From Dryocosmus kuriphilus (lineage: Eukaryota > Arthropoda > Insecta > Hymenoptera > Cynipidae), in assembly GCA_038277395.1 (NCBI GenBank), contig CM076193.1, positions 76,232,307 to 76,296,306 of the forward strand: a stretch of 64,000 bases of DNA, in the 5' to 3' direction. Below, one piece after another: positions 35,801 through 44,800 of the stretch. Below the pieces are notes generated by a model. It did no database searches and was not told the origin of the DNA. It saw only the letters and a list, made by a program, of their open reading frames with translations. Within the stretch, counting starts at the first letter, position 1. Every line of letters starts with the position of its first letter. The position numbers and the translations under genes were made by a program.

Positions 35801-36367
35801 AATAATATTTTATAATAGGTACTAGATCTTCTCAAAGGCCAGTAGACGGAAAAGAGAAGATCTAGGGTAAAAAAGCAACTGGGGTTAGCACTGCCAACAG
35901 TCATTGTTATTACCCTCTAATTTAAATTAAATAATAGGAGAATGCAAATTTTTATAATATTTTACTCACATTTGAGTAATTTGAAATTTGCTTTTTTCTA
36001 TTGCTTAAAGAAAATTGGAATGGGGGTGCCATCGACTAATGTGACATAGTATAATCCGAAATAATCAGAATCCGGCAAAACATGTTGTGAACGGATTGGG
36101 GAAAATACGAAATTAAAGGAAAGTGACTAAAGTCACAAAAGAAGAGAGGAAAAGGAGAAGAAAGGAAATGGAGAAGGAAGATGAAGAATGAAGATGGAAA
36201 AGAAATCTACGACCAAAACTAAAAGGTTCTCCAACATCCCAAGAACGAAGGAAAAGTTGATAATATTTCTCGCGATAATTCTTTTTTAAACAATTTTCAC
36301 ATAATAAAAACAACTGTAAAAATTTACCTGCTGTGATTTGCGCCTCCTGTAGAAAAGAAAGTGCCAT
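29871..36367 (-). CDS. Kr: Krüppel gap-gene zinc-finger transcription factor (three exons)
   Basis: Coding join on the minus strand is 36367-36328, 31444-30769 and 30660-29871, giving 1506 bases and 501 residues. Splice sites are GCAG|GTAAAT, TTACAG|GTCT, AAGCG|GTTAGT and TTTACAG|ATTT; phases agree and restore HKR-FTRDHH in finger 2. The start ATG is the first after an in-frame TAA, and MALSFLQEAQITAG resembles the Krüppel N-terminus. Five C2H2 fingers lie at about residues 203-225, 231-253, 259-281, 287-309 and 315-336 with TGEKPF/TGERPY linkers. Finger sequences such as FGYKHVLQNHERTH, FTRDHHLKTHMRLH and FVQVANLRRHLRVH are diagnostic. An N-terminal SMLTPQQLLAASRTAALMA block matches the fly's alanine-rich repressor region. 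PEQTEPEDLS (423-431) matches the CtBP-binding PxDLS motif. The finger 5 tail RRRHHLLHHKCG is conserved. It should be a nuclear DNA-binding repressor in segmentation and neural development. It looks intact. Confidence 0.95.
30661..30768 (-). other. Kr: Krüppel intron 2, inside zinc finger 2
   Basis: A 108-base intron with donor GTTAGTTATACTG and a poly-pyrimidine acceptor ending TTTTTTTTTACAG. It splits the arginine codon of HKR-F in finger 2. It is open in frame, so unspliced translation would insert 36 residues without a stop. Confidence 0.9.
31771..31822. repeat. Inverted repeat pair in Krüppel intron 1 (partner 33436-33485)
   Basis: GGAAACAATATCGATTCGAC and ACAGCTCATTAATGGA recur in reverse complement at 33436-33485, about 1.6 kb away. 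Sequence similarity does not extend far outward or inward, unlike the foldback elements. Confidence 0.8.
31955..32706. mobile_element. 0.75-kb foldback element in Krüppel intron 1
   Basis: The ends GAGTACGATATCCGTGGCGA and TCGCCACGGATATCGTACTC are inverted. The arms also share TTTTTTGCGAGAAACACGAA and TCGATATCTCGAA. The loop contains three tandem copies of an approximately 85-bp unit (32244-32505). Confidence 0.85.
32244..32505. repeat. About 85-bp tandem repeat, three copies
   Basis: The unit runs from TTTTCCAACGCCTCATGGGG through GGAAGGCACCCCTGTGACTG and GTCACAAAAATAATG to TCGTACCCCTACCCC. It lies in the loop of the intron foldback. Confidence 0.85.
33110..33440. repeat. Interspersed TE fragments shared with 34910-35020 and 42050-42340
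   Basis: TAGCGACAGCTAAGAT and TTTATGATTGAAATGAATTG recur directly near 34935-34980. The block with TTCGGGCTCTGTGAGTTCCGAAACGTAAAGATC recurs inverted near 42055-42100, and the nearby CAGGTTACGAA and AACCTGGTTAA words also recur there. These are dispersed pieces of one family. Confidence 0.7.
34003..35226. mobile_element. 1.2-kb foldback element in Krüppel intron 1
   Basis: The arms of about 195 bp (34003-34200 and 35030-35226) are inverted copies sharing ACGCTTGGGCGTTCATTCATG, GTCGATGATTGAAATAGATATC and TAGTAACTAG. The loop is filled by other repeat families, including the GC-palindrome segment 34195-34470. Confidence 0.8.
34195..34470. repeat. CGCTTCGCG-palindrome-rich repeat segment
   Basis: Short GC palindromes (CCGCTTCGCGG, GCGCTTCGCGC, CGCGTTTCGCGC) are spaced 20-60 bases apart with CATTCTCAT-like words. 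Related segments in the opposite orientation are at 42455-42506 and 43480-43725. Confidence 0.7.
36328..36367 (-). CDS. Kr: Krüppel coding exon 1
   Basis: Forty coding bases encode MALSFLQEAQITA plus the first base of a glycine codon, followed by donor GTAAATTT. The exon joins 31444 in phase to give ...ITAGLLSNQQYDMMQD. An in-frame TAA about 24 bases before the ATG excludes a longer N-terminus. Without this exon the gene would appear to start at an internal methionine (31418). Confidence 0.85.
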
Positions 36368-37085
36368 CCTACGATCTGTTGTGATAAACACTTAGACACT
36401 CCATCCACTACTTGAAAAACTTATCAATTTCTTAGAACACAAGCACAACACGCGCAGCATATGCAGTCTCAGAGGACCTGAAAATCACCTTCAATATCCT
36501 CACCCGGCAAAAATAAAAATTGTCGAATAAGTCAACTAAAATGAAAAATTCATCTTCACTAGTCACCAAAAAAGGTAGAATTCGAACGGACAGTTAGAAA
36601 ATAAAACTTGTTAAATTTTGTGTAAACAACGCCGAACTTGCCTCGACAATGACAAAACGACGTAGCTTCAGGCTGACCTAACCCAATACTAAATGACGGT
36701 AAAGTTGAGTAGCGTTCAGGCTCAGTCTCAGCTTAGTTCAAAAACCCCCTCCACATAGCATCCCCTCCTTATGCTCCGGATATGAAACCGTGGTTGCGCG
36801 AGTCGCTAGACGCAATTGGATGCGAGAGGGGTGGAACTTCTGACAGAGTGTAGCCAGTGAAGGGTGGGATCGTGGCAGAGAAAAGGAAAGAAAAGTGGTG
36901 CGCTCACGAGAGGGAAGGAAAAAGAAACAGTCAACAATTCCACGGGATGCAAGGGAAACCTGTCACGACTGAACGAGGTGGGGGATAGGATGGATCCTGG
37001 ACTCGACTTGGACCTGCATTGACACCCCCTCTGGTGACGAGAAAAGCGAAAGTGGGCTACTGCCGGAAATCGTTCACGTTCCAAA
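36368..37085 (-). promoter_or_regulatory. Kr: Probable Krüppel 5' UTR, promoter and upstream region
   Basis: This lies immediately upstream of the Krüppel start codon. It is GC-richer and low in repeats compared with the rest of the window, especially 36720-37085. No convincing TATA box or initiator could be fixed by eye, so no transcription start is given. A 92-codon minus-strand frame at 37084-36806 has no recognisable domain and is more likely regulatory DNA than a gene. Confidence 0.45.
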
Positions 37086-37190
37086 TCGAAGACTTGGTTA
37101 CTACAACCAGCTTTGTTTCAGAAACTTCGAAAGATGATCGTATTTCTAAAGAATAATTATCTGTTTAAGGTCAAAATCATATCGAACTAA

Positions 37191-37350
37191 GTATTATGTC
37201 ACACGCCTGGAGGGGGGGGGGGGGGGGAGTCGCTCGTAGTGTAACGCATATGTAAAGTTACATACACTTACTATAGAAAACGCGGGACGGAAAGGGAGGG
37301 GAGTAAAAATGATTAGAAAAAAGCGTGATGTAATACTTGAACGGCCCCTA
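37191..37350. mobile_element. Second copy of the TATTACGTCAC MITE family
   Basis: It matches 28247-28409: TATTATGTCACACGCCTGG, a G homopolymer, GTTACATACACTTACTA.AGAAAACG, and AAGCGTGATGTAATACTTGA with CGGCCCCTA at the right end. Confidence 0.75.
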
Positions 37351-37659
37351 ACGCCCAAATTAAGAAAAGAAACATTAGGCATACAAAAAAATTAATTTTA
37401 GATGAGGTTTTTTATTGTTTTCAGCAGTTGTCTTTTTCTTATAAGAGACTAACTAATATGCGTTTCAAAATGTGTAAAACCAACTTGGAACATGAAAAAA
37501 CTTTCTAACTATAATAAACATATTTTAATCAAATAAAAAAATTTTTTTTAACTGTTTCCTCGTCGCGCTGAATCAAATTCAATAACAACTTTAACTTTTG
37601 CAACTTTAGGCTAATAACTTTAGGATACAAATAATCCACCTGCACGCAGAAAAAAGTAT

Positions 37660-37950
37660 TGATTCAAGTCAAAAAGGGAGCTTCCTTAAATGTGTAATAT
37701 AAAGAAGATCATTTTAAGAAAAGATATTTAGAAACAGAATCTTAAAAAGAGCAGAATTTACGTAATCCAATTTAAACAAAAAAACTCACACAGAAACTAT
37801 GCTTCTTTGGAGATTATTTTTCTAAATACCTTTTCTTGGTATTTAGAAGCATAATTTCTGTGTGAGTTTTTTTGTTTTAAATTGGATTACGTAAAACCAC
37901 TCTTTTTAAGATTATGTTTCTAAATATCTTTTTTAAAACCTCAAAACAGA
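37660..37950. mobile_element. 0.29-kb hairpin element
   Basis: AATTTACGTAATCCAATTTAAA plus AACTCACACAGAAACTATGC is followed, after a short loop, by its inverse GCATAATTTCTGTGTGAGTT plus AATTGGATTACGTAAA. Outer parts with TATTTAGAAACA(G/T)AATCTTAAAAAGAG also mirror. Confidence 0.8.
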
Positions 37951-38216
37951 GACATTAAGCCATAGATTTTGTTTCCGCTCCGTGTATCTTCATATGCATG
38001 CTCATTGCTCATGTATGTATATATATATAGGAAATTTCTCCAAAAAAATGAAAAGTTCGGTTCTTATAAGTCAACGCGCAAAAGAAGATCAGTCTTGCTA
38101 GTGGGGTAGGATGGAAGGTGCATGTATACATACATATAAAATTGGTTAAAAACCACCTCAGGGTCCCCATGAAAGCGAGAGCCATCCAGGAAAATTACAC
38201 TCGCCCTCAGTGAAGA

Positions 38217-38520
38217 GCCTCGGTGGCTCAGGTGGTAGCGCGTCGGCCTTCTAAGCAAGAGGTCCGGGGTTCTATTCCTGAGGCGAGTACCAATGGAATT
38301 TTCTATGTACCTACTTCTACCGAGGTTCTCGTGGTTCGGAACCCACGTTAAACTGTAGGTCCCCTCATAAAGAGGCCAGTGATCTTTCGGGGAAGATGCT
38401 TCATGTCGAGGGGCATATTGCTTAGGGGTCACTGGGCGATTTTGAGAGACTAAAGAAGTTGTAAAATTTGTTTGGAATTGTTCTATAAGACTCTCAAAAC
38501 CCGTAAAAGGGAGGGAGTAT
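38217..38520 (+). mobile_element. tRNA-derived SINE
   Basis: The head (38217-38286) has box A TGGCTCAGGTGG, an anticodon-arm-like GGCCTTCTAAGCAAGAGGTC (TCT-like anticodon, as in tRNA-Arg) and box B GGTTCTATTCC. Ends GCCTC and GAGGC can pair. The tRNA-unrelated body continues with GAGGTTCTCGTGGTTCGGAA and later CTCATAAAGAGGCCAGTGAT. The 3' end is not clear. The 185-codon minus frame across it is an artefact. Confidence 0.7.
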
Positions 38521-38621
38521 AAACTAATATACAAGACACTCGCCCCCAGTGGAATACGGTAAATTACGTCTTTGGCCACTCCTCGCGACCGTGAGATGGG
38601 TGTCCGCTGGGTACAATGCAA

Positions 38622-39030
38622 TTACAATGAAGAGCAGACGAAACCCTCGTGTATCTTGATGACACGGAGCCACCCAAGAATGACAGCTCTCTGCATCCAT
38701 CTCACAAGTGCCTCGGCATCTTTTAGACACGCGGATACAGCTTTGAGGTTACGAACCAATGATGGCTTCGCACCTCCGAGAGCACTGATCGCAAAGACAA
38801 TCACTTTAACCGAATATTTCGGGCACATTCGTCGCAGCTCCAAGATCTCGATAACTTTGCTCCTTTTCCTTCTCCTTGGCTGTGATGTCGGCAGGAGCCG
38901 AGAATACGATCACGGACATAGTTCGTTTTTTGAAGTCAAAGAGAAACGGTGTCAGGCCTCGAGTGTGCAATGGGGACAACTGTCCAGAACGGGTAGTTCC
39001 AATAAATTCGGCACGTCTCGTTCTCGACAA
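38622..39030 (-). pseudogene. 3' remnant of a non-LTR retrotransposon (C-terminal domain)
   Basis: Two overlapping minus-strand frames join by one frameshift near 38835-38850: ...MSVIVFSAPADITAKEKEKE and QSYRDL, then ELRRMCPKYSVKVIVFAISA and LGGAKPSLVRNL. The order (a hydrophobic VIVF.APAD segment, a charged K-E-K stretch, Y.DL, then V.VIVFAISALG) is typical of the extreme C-terminus of restriction-enzyme-like or L1-like LINE polyproteins in invertebrates. The RT domain is absent. The neighbouring SINE may have used this LINE's machinery, but I see no shared tail. Confidence 0.55.
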
Positions 39031-39604
39031 TTGACTCTATTTCCCTCGGAGCGTGCATATATAAATACACGCCTAGCCTAAATCAAATTTTCACTTGAAA
39101 GGGCTTGCGCATCCCGGTTTCTTTCTGATTATGTTTTGGGAATGCCTCCCGAGTATTTTTTGCCTAAAATGAAAAAATTCGGTTTGGCCCTTTTTGAATA
39201 AATTCAATTTTTATTTTTTTCTCACATTTTTTGGTTTATTTTCATAAATACCTATAAAAGTCAAACTTCATTTGTTGAAACTCTTTCATTTTACATTTCG
39301 AAATAAAATCTAAGTGTTTAACATCGCGCGATATCTTGACACCTTCGAAAGTGCTGAAAATGAGTGAAAAAACTGAGTTTTTTGTAATTTTTACCTCTTA
39401 GATCATTCAGCGCCCAAAATAGTGACAACAAAAATCAAAGTGTAGAAAATTATCTGTAAGTTTTAAAAAAATGATATATTTTTATCTCTAACAGTTCACG
39501 AGATATGACTCAGAAGTCAGTTTTTGGTTTAAAGAAATATTTTCATTTTTATTTTTTGTGAAATATTTCCTTCCATATGCATTTTAGGTAAGAGTTTTCG
39601 CTAA

Positions 39605-40148
39605 AGGGGCGTCCATTAATTACGTGAGGCGTTTTTGGCGATTTTCTGTCTCTCCCTTCCCCTCTGGTGAGATGCCGTGAGATTTGGCTCAACACCCTCC
39701 CCCATCCCCCAATCTCACGTGAGATTTTTTAAAATGTGTGTTTCTAGTGTAAATGCGTTGGATTTATTCTAAACGGAAAGAAAAACAATAATTTGCTTAT
39801 TATTTTTATTTGACTAGCTGAGACTAGTATTTAAGATTGCTTACAAAGTAGGCTAAAATCACAGTATTGGCGCGTATTCAAAAAGCCACTGTGTAACTTT
39901 GCGGCAGTCGCAAAATCACAATAAATATTATTGTGTAAGATTTTATTATATTGTAGTGAATAAACATATTTTACTTAATTTAATCCAATTTTCTCTCAAT
40001 TTTACTCTGTTTCTTGAGGGGAAAAAATTACGTGATATTCGCCGAGACCCCCCCCCCCCCCCCCCCCACCACCAAAGTAAGATTAGATGAGATCTGTCTC
40101 GACCCCCTCCCCCCCTTAAGCGCCACACGTAATTAATGGACGCCCCCT
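39605..40148. mobile_element. 0.54-kb MITE with TAA flanks nested in a foldback arm
   Basis: The ends AGGGGCGTCCATTAATTACG and CGTAATTAATGGACGCCCCC are near-perfect terminal inverted repeats. TAA flanks both sides (39602-39604 and 40149-40151), consistent with PIF/Harbinger-type insertion. A C homopolymer is at 40051-40067. Confidence 0.8.
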
Positions 40149-40662
40149 AAATGGATTAAAGTAGACTCAATTCCCTAAAATTCTTTAAAAAACGATGTTC
40201 TAGCTTTAATAAGTTTCATGTTATGGCGTTCGTTCCAAACAAAACACTTTTTATGAAACATTAAGCTTTTTTTGAAATGTCTTGTTTTCGTTGAATCCTA
40301 CGTTAAAATATAATATTCTTTTAATCAAAAAATATTTTCAAGGTTAGAGGTAATAGTTTTTTGCCATTTTTGGTGAAAAATGTAATGGTTTTTTCATCAT
40401 GACGAAGAACCATATGAAACTCATAAAGAAAATCGAAAGAAGGTTTGTTTACTCTAGTTTGGGAAAAACAAAATTATGATTAATTTAAAAGGCAATCTTG
40501 AAATAGCCTCATGTTTCACAAATTCTCATTTAGAATTCATCAAAGGCGCAAGATACTTTTAAAAAGGCTAATTGTTCCATACAAAGTGTTTTATTTGCGA
40601 CACAATACGTGGCTAGAACAGAGAGAGTTTACGCTTACCTCGAAAGGGAAGCGGCTTAATGG

Positions 40663-40663
<1 letters not shown>

Positions 40664-40703
<40 letters not shown>
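40664..40703. repeat. (TAA)n microsatellite
   Basis: About thirteen units; poly-isoleucine frames here are artefacts. Confidence 0.95.
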
Positions 40704-40706
<3 letters not shown>

Positions 40707-41301
40707 TATCCTGGAATTTATTAAAGCTAGAATATCGTTTTGTTTTTAATTGTAGGGAATGGAGTATACTTTCATCCATATACATAACATTTTGACCTAA
40801 GATTCATATAAAAAGAGATACTTCACAAAAATCCAAAATAAAAATATGTTTTTACCAAAAAACTGACTTCTGAAGTTTATATCTTGTGAAGCATTAGAGG
40901 TAAAAAAATTTTTTAAGTTACAAGTAATTGTATGCACTTTGATTATCTGTTGTCACTATTTTAGGCAATGAATGATCTGAGAGGCAGAAATTACAAAAAA
41001 AACACCATGTTTTCAACTATTTTCAGCATCTTGGAAAGAGTCTGGATATCGGACGAAGTTAAACACTTAGCTTTTACTTTATAATGCAAAATAAAACAAT
41101 TTCAGCAAATAAAGTTTTACTTTTTGTAGGTTTTTATGAAAATATACCAAAAAATCTGAAAAAAAATTAAAAATTGAGTTTTTTTTTTAAAAAGTACCCA
41201 ACCAAATTTTTTCATTTTAAGATAGAAATACTCAGAAGGCATGCTCAAACTACGATGTTCAAGCTCTTTTAAGTGAAAATTGGTTAAAGCTAGGCTTGTT
41301 T

Positions 41302-41341
41302 ACGTGTGTGTGCGCGTGTGTGTGTGTGCGTGTGTGTGTGA
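41302..41341. repeat. (TG)n microsatellite with CG interruptions
   Basis: GTGTGTGTGCGCGTGTGTGT-type tract. Confidence 0.95.
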
Positions 41342-42506
41342 GCAGATCTTAATTAATTTTTAGCCTAAAAATCGTCTTATACAATTATGGAAGTCTTGTC
41401 TTTACTTAATTAAATCTAGTCCCAAATGTTAAGTTTAAATTTCGGTTTTACTAAAAAAAATGACCAAATTTTTGCCACTGGATTAACTTGAACACCCAGA
41501 AAACTAAATTTGAGTCAAAACTGAAATTAATCCATACCCAAATCTTAAGACTTTTTTCCTGTGCACTATACACGTAAAAAAATGGAATATACGTCAATTT
41601 CAGATTTTAGGAAAATATAGTTTTCTCAAAATTTAACATTCCTGTTCAGGACCTTTAACTTTCCAGGGTGCACCTCGTCCTTCGCACCTCCTCCAGGGTC
41701 TTGGTGGCCGATTCACATTCCTGTGACCAGTCACATCCATTTCCTACCGTTCCCCTCTAGCCCTGAAAGGATTGAGACCGTTCACTCTTCTGTGAGTCAT
41801 TTTAAAAATTATTTTTTATTAGATAGATACATTTATTATATTATCTATACATAAAATAATTTTGCAGTTTTTGGACAACTAATCAAATTATTAGTTTTGA
41901 CCTTGAAAATGGCAGGTATTTTCATGTCCATATTCGTGATGATCATTTAAAAACAGATCAATATACGAGGTTCGAAACAAAAATGTTAAGTACCTTTTTA
42001 CATTCTCATTCATGAGAGTGTAATAGAGTCGTCCAAATTTTCGAGCTCCAGTTTTTAAAGGATCTTTACGTTTCGGAACTCACTGAGTCCGAAAATCATC
42101 AAATTTTGTCGATGTCTGTCTGTCTGGCTGTATGTATGTATGTATGTATGTATGCATGCATGTCTGTTTAATTACCTGAATTTTGTTGCCACGATAACTT
42201 CTGAAGGATTAGTCAAATCAAATCAATCTTCAATACACTTTTTTAGAAAAACTAAGGTCAATGTCTTTAACCAGGTTAACCCAACCTGTTAATTTCGATC
42301 ATCACGAAAAAATAAGAACAAGCTGACGTTATTGTATTGAAAATTATCAGTATGAACCCGGTCTCAGATTATTAATTTCTTTAAAGGTTCATTACAATAT
42401 TTCACATATTACGAGTATTTCATAAATTATTAATGAGAATGTACTCGTCAAAAGCCGCTAATAATTCGCGCGAAGCGCGATGAGAATGGGTCCGCGAAGC
42501 GGGCAT
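41342..42506. repeat. Repeat debris: partial TACATTCTCAT-family copy
   Basis: From about 41995 (TTTTTACATTCTCATTCATG) to 42506 the sequence contains the fragment family also seen inverted at 33240-33440, a (TATG)n tract near 42130-42155 and, at the right, GC palindromes (CGCGCGAAGCGCG, CCGCGAAGCGG). 41342-41990 shows no gene. Confidence 0.6.
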
Positions 42507-43479
42507 ATTTTTACATTCTCATCAGAGAAGGTATTAGATTTATGTAAAATTTGACTTTCGCGGATTTCATGAAATCTCCACGTTTTGAGACCTCCTGAAT
42601 CCGAAAAAAACGGTTTTAAAGACGGTGTCTGTCTGTCTGTTGTCGTCGTCGTCGTTGTCGTCGTCGTCGTCGTGTGTCGTCGTCGTCGTCGTTGTCGTCG
42701 TCGTCGTCGTCGTCGTTGGAGCCTGTTCCCACGATAACTTTCGAAGGACTAATTGGATTGGAGTGCGCTACGGTTATGGTTTTATCCATCAAAAACGGTT
42801 TTCAGAAAATCAAAAAATCTTTTTTCCAGCTAAACTATGAGAGAAGCAAAAAAAAAATATAAGAAAGTAAAATTGTTCATCTCAAAAAAATCTACAAATT
42901 TTGTCTTAACCGTTTTTTGATAAAATGAACGGTTTTTGTTTTAATCAAGAGAAAACGTTATTAAAATTAAAAAACTCTGGTTTCCCGCCAAAATATTCAA
43001 GATAAAAAAAAATGGTGCAAAACAAAGTTATTCAATTTAAAAAGATCTACAAATTTTGATTTAACCATTTTTTGATTAAATGCACGGTTTCTGTTTTTAA
43101 TCGATAAAACGTTATTAAAAATCAAGATTTTCAAATTTTCCGCCAAACTATGCAAGATACAGAAAAATAATAATAAACAAAGTTGTTTGCCTTAAAAAGA
43201 TCTACAAATTTGCTCTCTATCATTTTTTAAAGTAGGCGCGTAGTTTTTGAGTTATTCGTGAAATATTTTATGAAATATAAAGAAAACCACTTTTCAGCAA
43301 AACTATGCGAGATATGAGAAAATGTTAACAAGCAGAATAATTGTTCACCTTGGAAAGAGCAACAAAATTTATTTATAAGACTCATCGTTTTACTTTTAAG
43401 AATAGAAATCCTCTATTGTGAAAATTTGGAAAATCAATAAAAAACTTTACCAATTTACAATGTGTTTTAAAAAAATGTA

Positions 43480-43725
43480 ATTATCGAGCGCGAAGCGCGA
43501 GTGTCATGATGAGAATGTATTCCTTAAGGGCGATGGAGCCTTAAGTAAAATAATTTCTTTTGTAATTTTTAATTTAAAGGGCTATACGATCCATAAACAC
43601 CGAGGACGTAGCGCGAGGTGAATAATCTACCGAGCGCGAAGCGCGAGTACCAACAAACGCGTGCCCTAGGCGCGCTCATACTTCGCGCAAAGCGCGCGAT
43701 GAGAATGTGCTCGCGAAGCCGGCAG
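43480..43725. repeat. GCGAAGCGC-palindrome cluster in foldback loop
   Basis: GAGCGCGAAGCGCGAG occurs twice (near 43487 and 43632), with GCGCAAAGCGCGC, CTCGCGAAGCC and GATGAGAATGT words between. It is an inverted relative of 34195-34470. Confidence 0.7.
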
Positions 43726-43859
43726 ATTTTTTTTCTTTTTAATAACGTAATGTCTTCAAGATTTGATCTCCAAAAGTATTCTTTCGGATATTTTCATGAC
43801 CATATTCGTAATTAGTACATCAAAATAGGAACATTAACAAAAAGAAAACATTAAAAACC

Positions 43860-44800
43860 GCCGACAAAGAGGCTCCTTGCCAGCACTGGTAAGGTGATTC
43901 CTTGCTGGCGCTTGCGGTTGAGACAGAGAAGATCACTGAAGAATTTTAGAGTTTAGATTGTCGAACCTTTCATTATAGGGCAATAAGTTAATGAAAAATG
44001 CTAAAAGTTCATCAAATATTCAAAACTTGATCCTAGTCGACCAATTTCTTATTCGCAAAATATATCTACGATGTCGGTCAAATCGTCTATCCTGCTGAAA
44101 TGCTGTTGTGTTAGTCCCTCTCTTGTATGCTGTATACTTGCGGGCGCCCAGGAACCGAAAGAAAAGAGTTCAACAGAATCATTGTGTCGAGAAGAGTGGC
44201 ACCTTCTCGATCGTGTGTCAGATTAGACGCAACTACCTTGCACTCTATCCTTGTGCACTTTACGTGCATGTATTTACTTCCCCTGATGGAAGTGGGTACA
44301 GGTAAACAACCAAAGGGTTAAAGACCCCGTAAAAGGGATACAATGGAGGCTCAGGTAGAAACTCTCGCTTTCACGATCTCGGGACCCCAAGGGTTCGATG
44401 TTGTAATAATTGCTAATAATCTAGGCATTGTCAGTAAACTTCATCTCCCCTCTCCTCACCCAACGATATTTTTTGCTGGTAGATCACCGATTTATCGAAA
44501 ATGTCTTTACGATTATCGATAATACTTTGGATTCAACTTTAAGTGAATATTTCTCCTGATATAAATATTATTGTTTGTTAGGTCTAAAGCTTATTGAAAA
44601 ATTTACAATTTGTTTAGATTCGATTACAGTAAAAAAAAAACCGTATATTTTACTGAAATCCAGGTAAATTCTACTGAACTTCCAAGTACTTATATGGACA
44701 ATAAACCAATTCAGTATATTTTACAAGAATAGGCAACTAAATGCGCCCGTCATTGGTGGTTATCAGTAACAATTTTCAAGTCGTGCTGACTTGCGGATCA
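43860..44800. other. Loop of the 3.3-kb foldback, unidentified
   Basis: A GC-richer stretch (44100-44420) has short plus-strand frames. One is a 59-codon frame from ATG 44342 (MEAQVETLAFTISGPQGFDV...). No family recognised; possibly a captured fragment or an element-borne frame. Confidence 0.3.

Larger units (their letters stand above)
31445..36327 (-). other. Kr: Krüppel intron 1 (4.9 kb)
   Basis: Bounded by GTAAATTTTTACAG at the donor and CTGCTTACAG at the acceptor. It contains a foldback with tandem repeats (31955-32706), a second foldback (34003-35226), a split 52-base inverted repeat (31771-31822 and 33436-33485) and TE-family fragments (33110-33440, 34195-34470). No other gene is seen in it. 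The stretch 35230-36327 is largely free of recognisable repeats and could hold regulatory sequence. Confidence 0.85.
39071..41295. mobile_element. 2.2-kb foldback element
   Basis: The arms (about 39071-39600 and 40780-41295) are inverted: GCCTAGC near the left edge pairs with GCTAGGC at the right. Shared blocks include AAATTTTCACTT, TTTTCATTTTA, ATCATTCA.CGCC and CTGACTTCTGA. The left arm is interrupted by a younger MITE (39605-40148). The loop contains a (TAA)n microsatellite. No transposase. Confidence 0.8.

Noticed and set aside
38064..38621. 185-codon minus-strand frame
   Set aside because: It crosses the tRNA-derived SINE on the opposite strand; the tRNA boxes explain the sequence.
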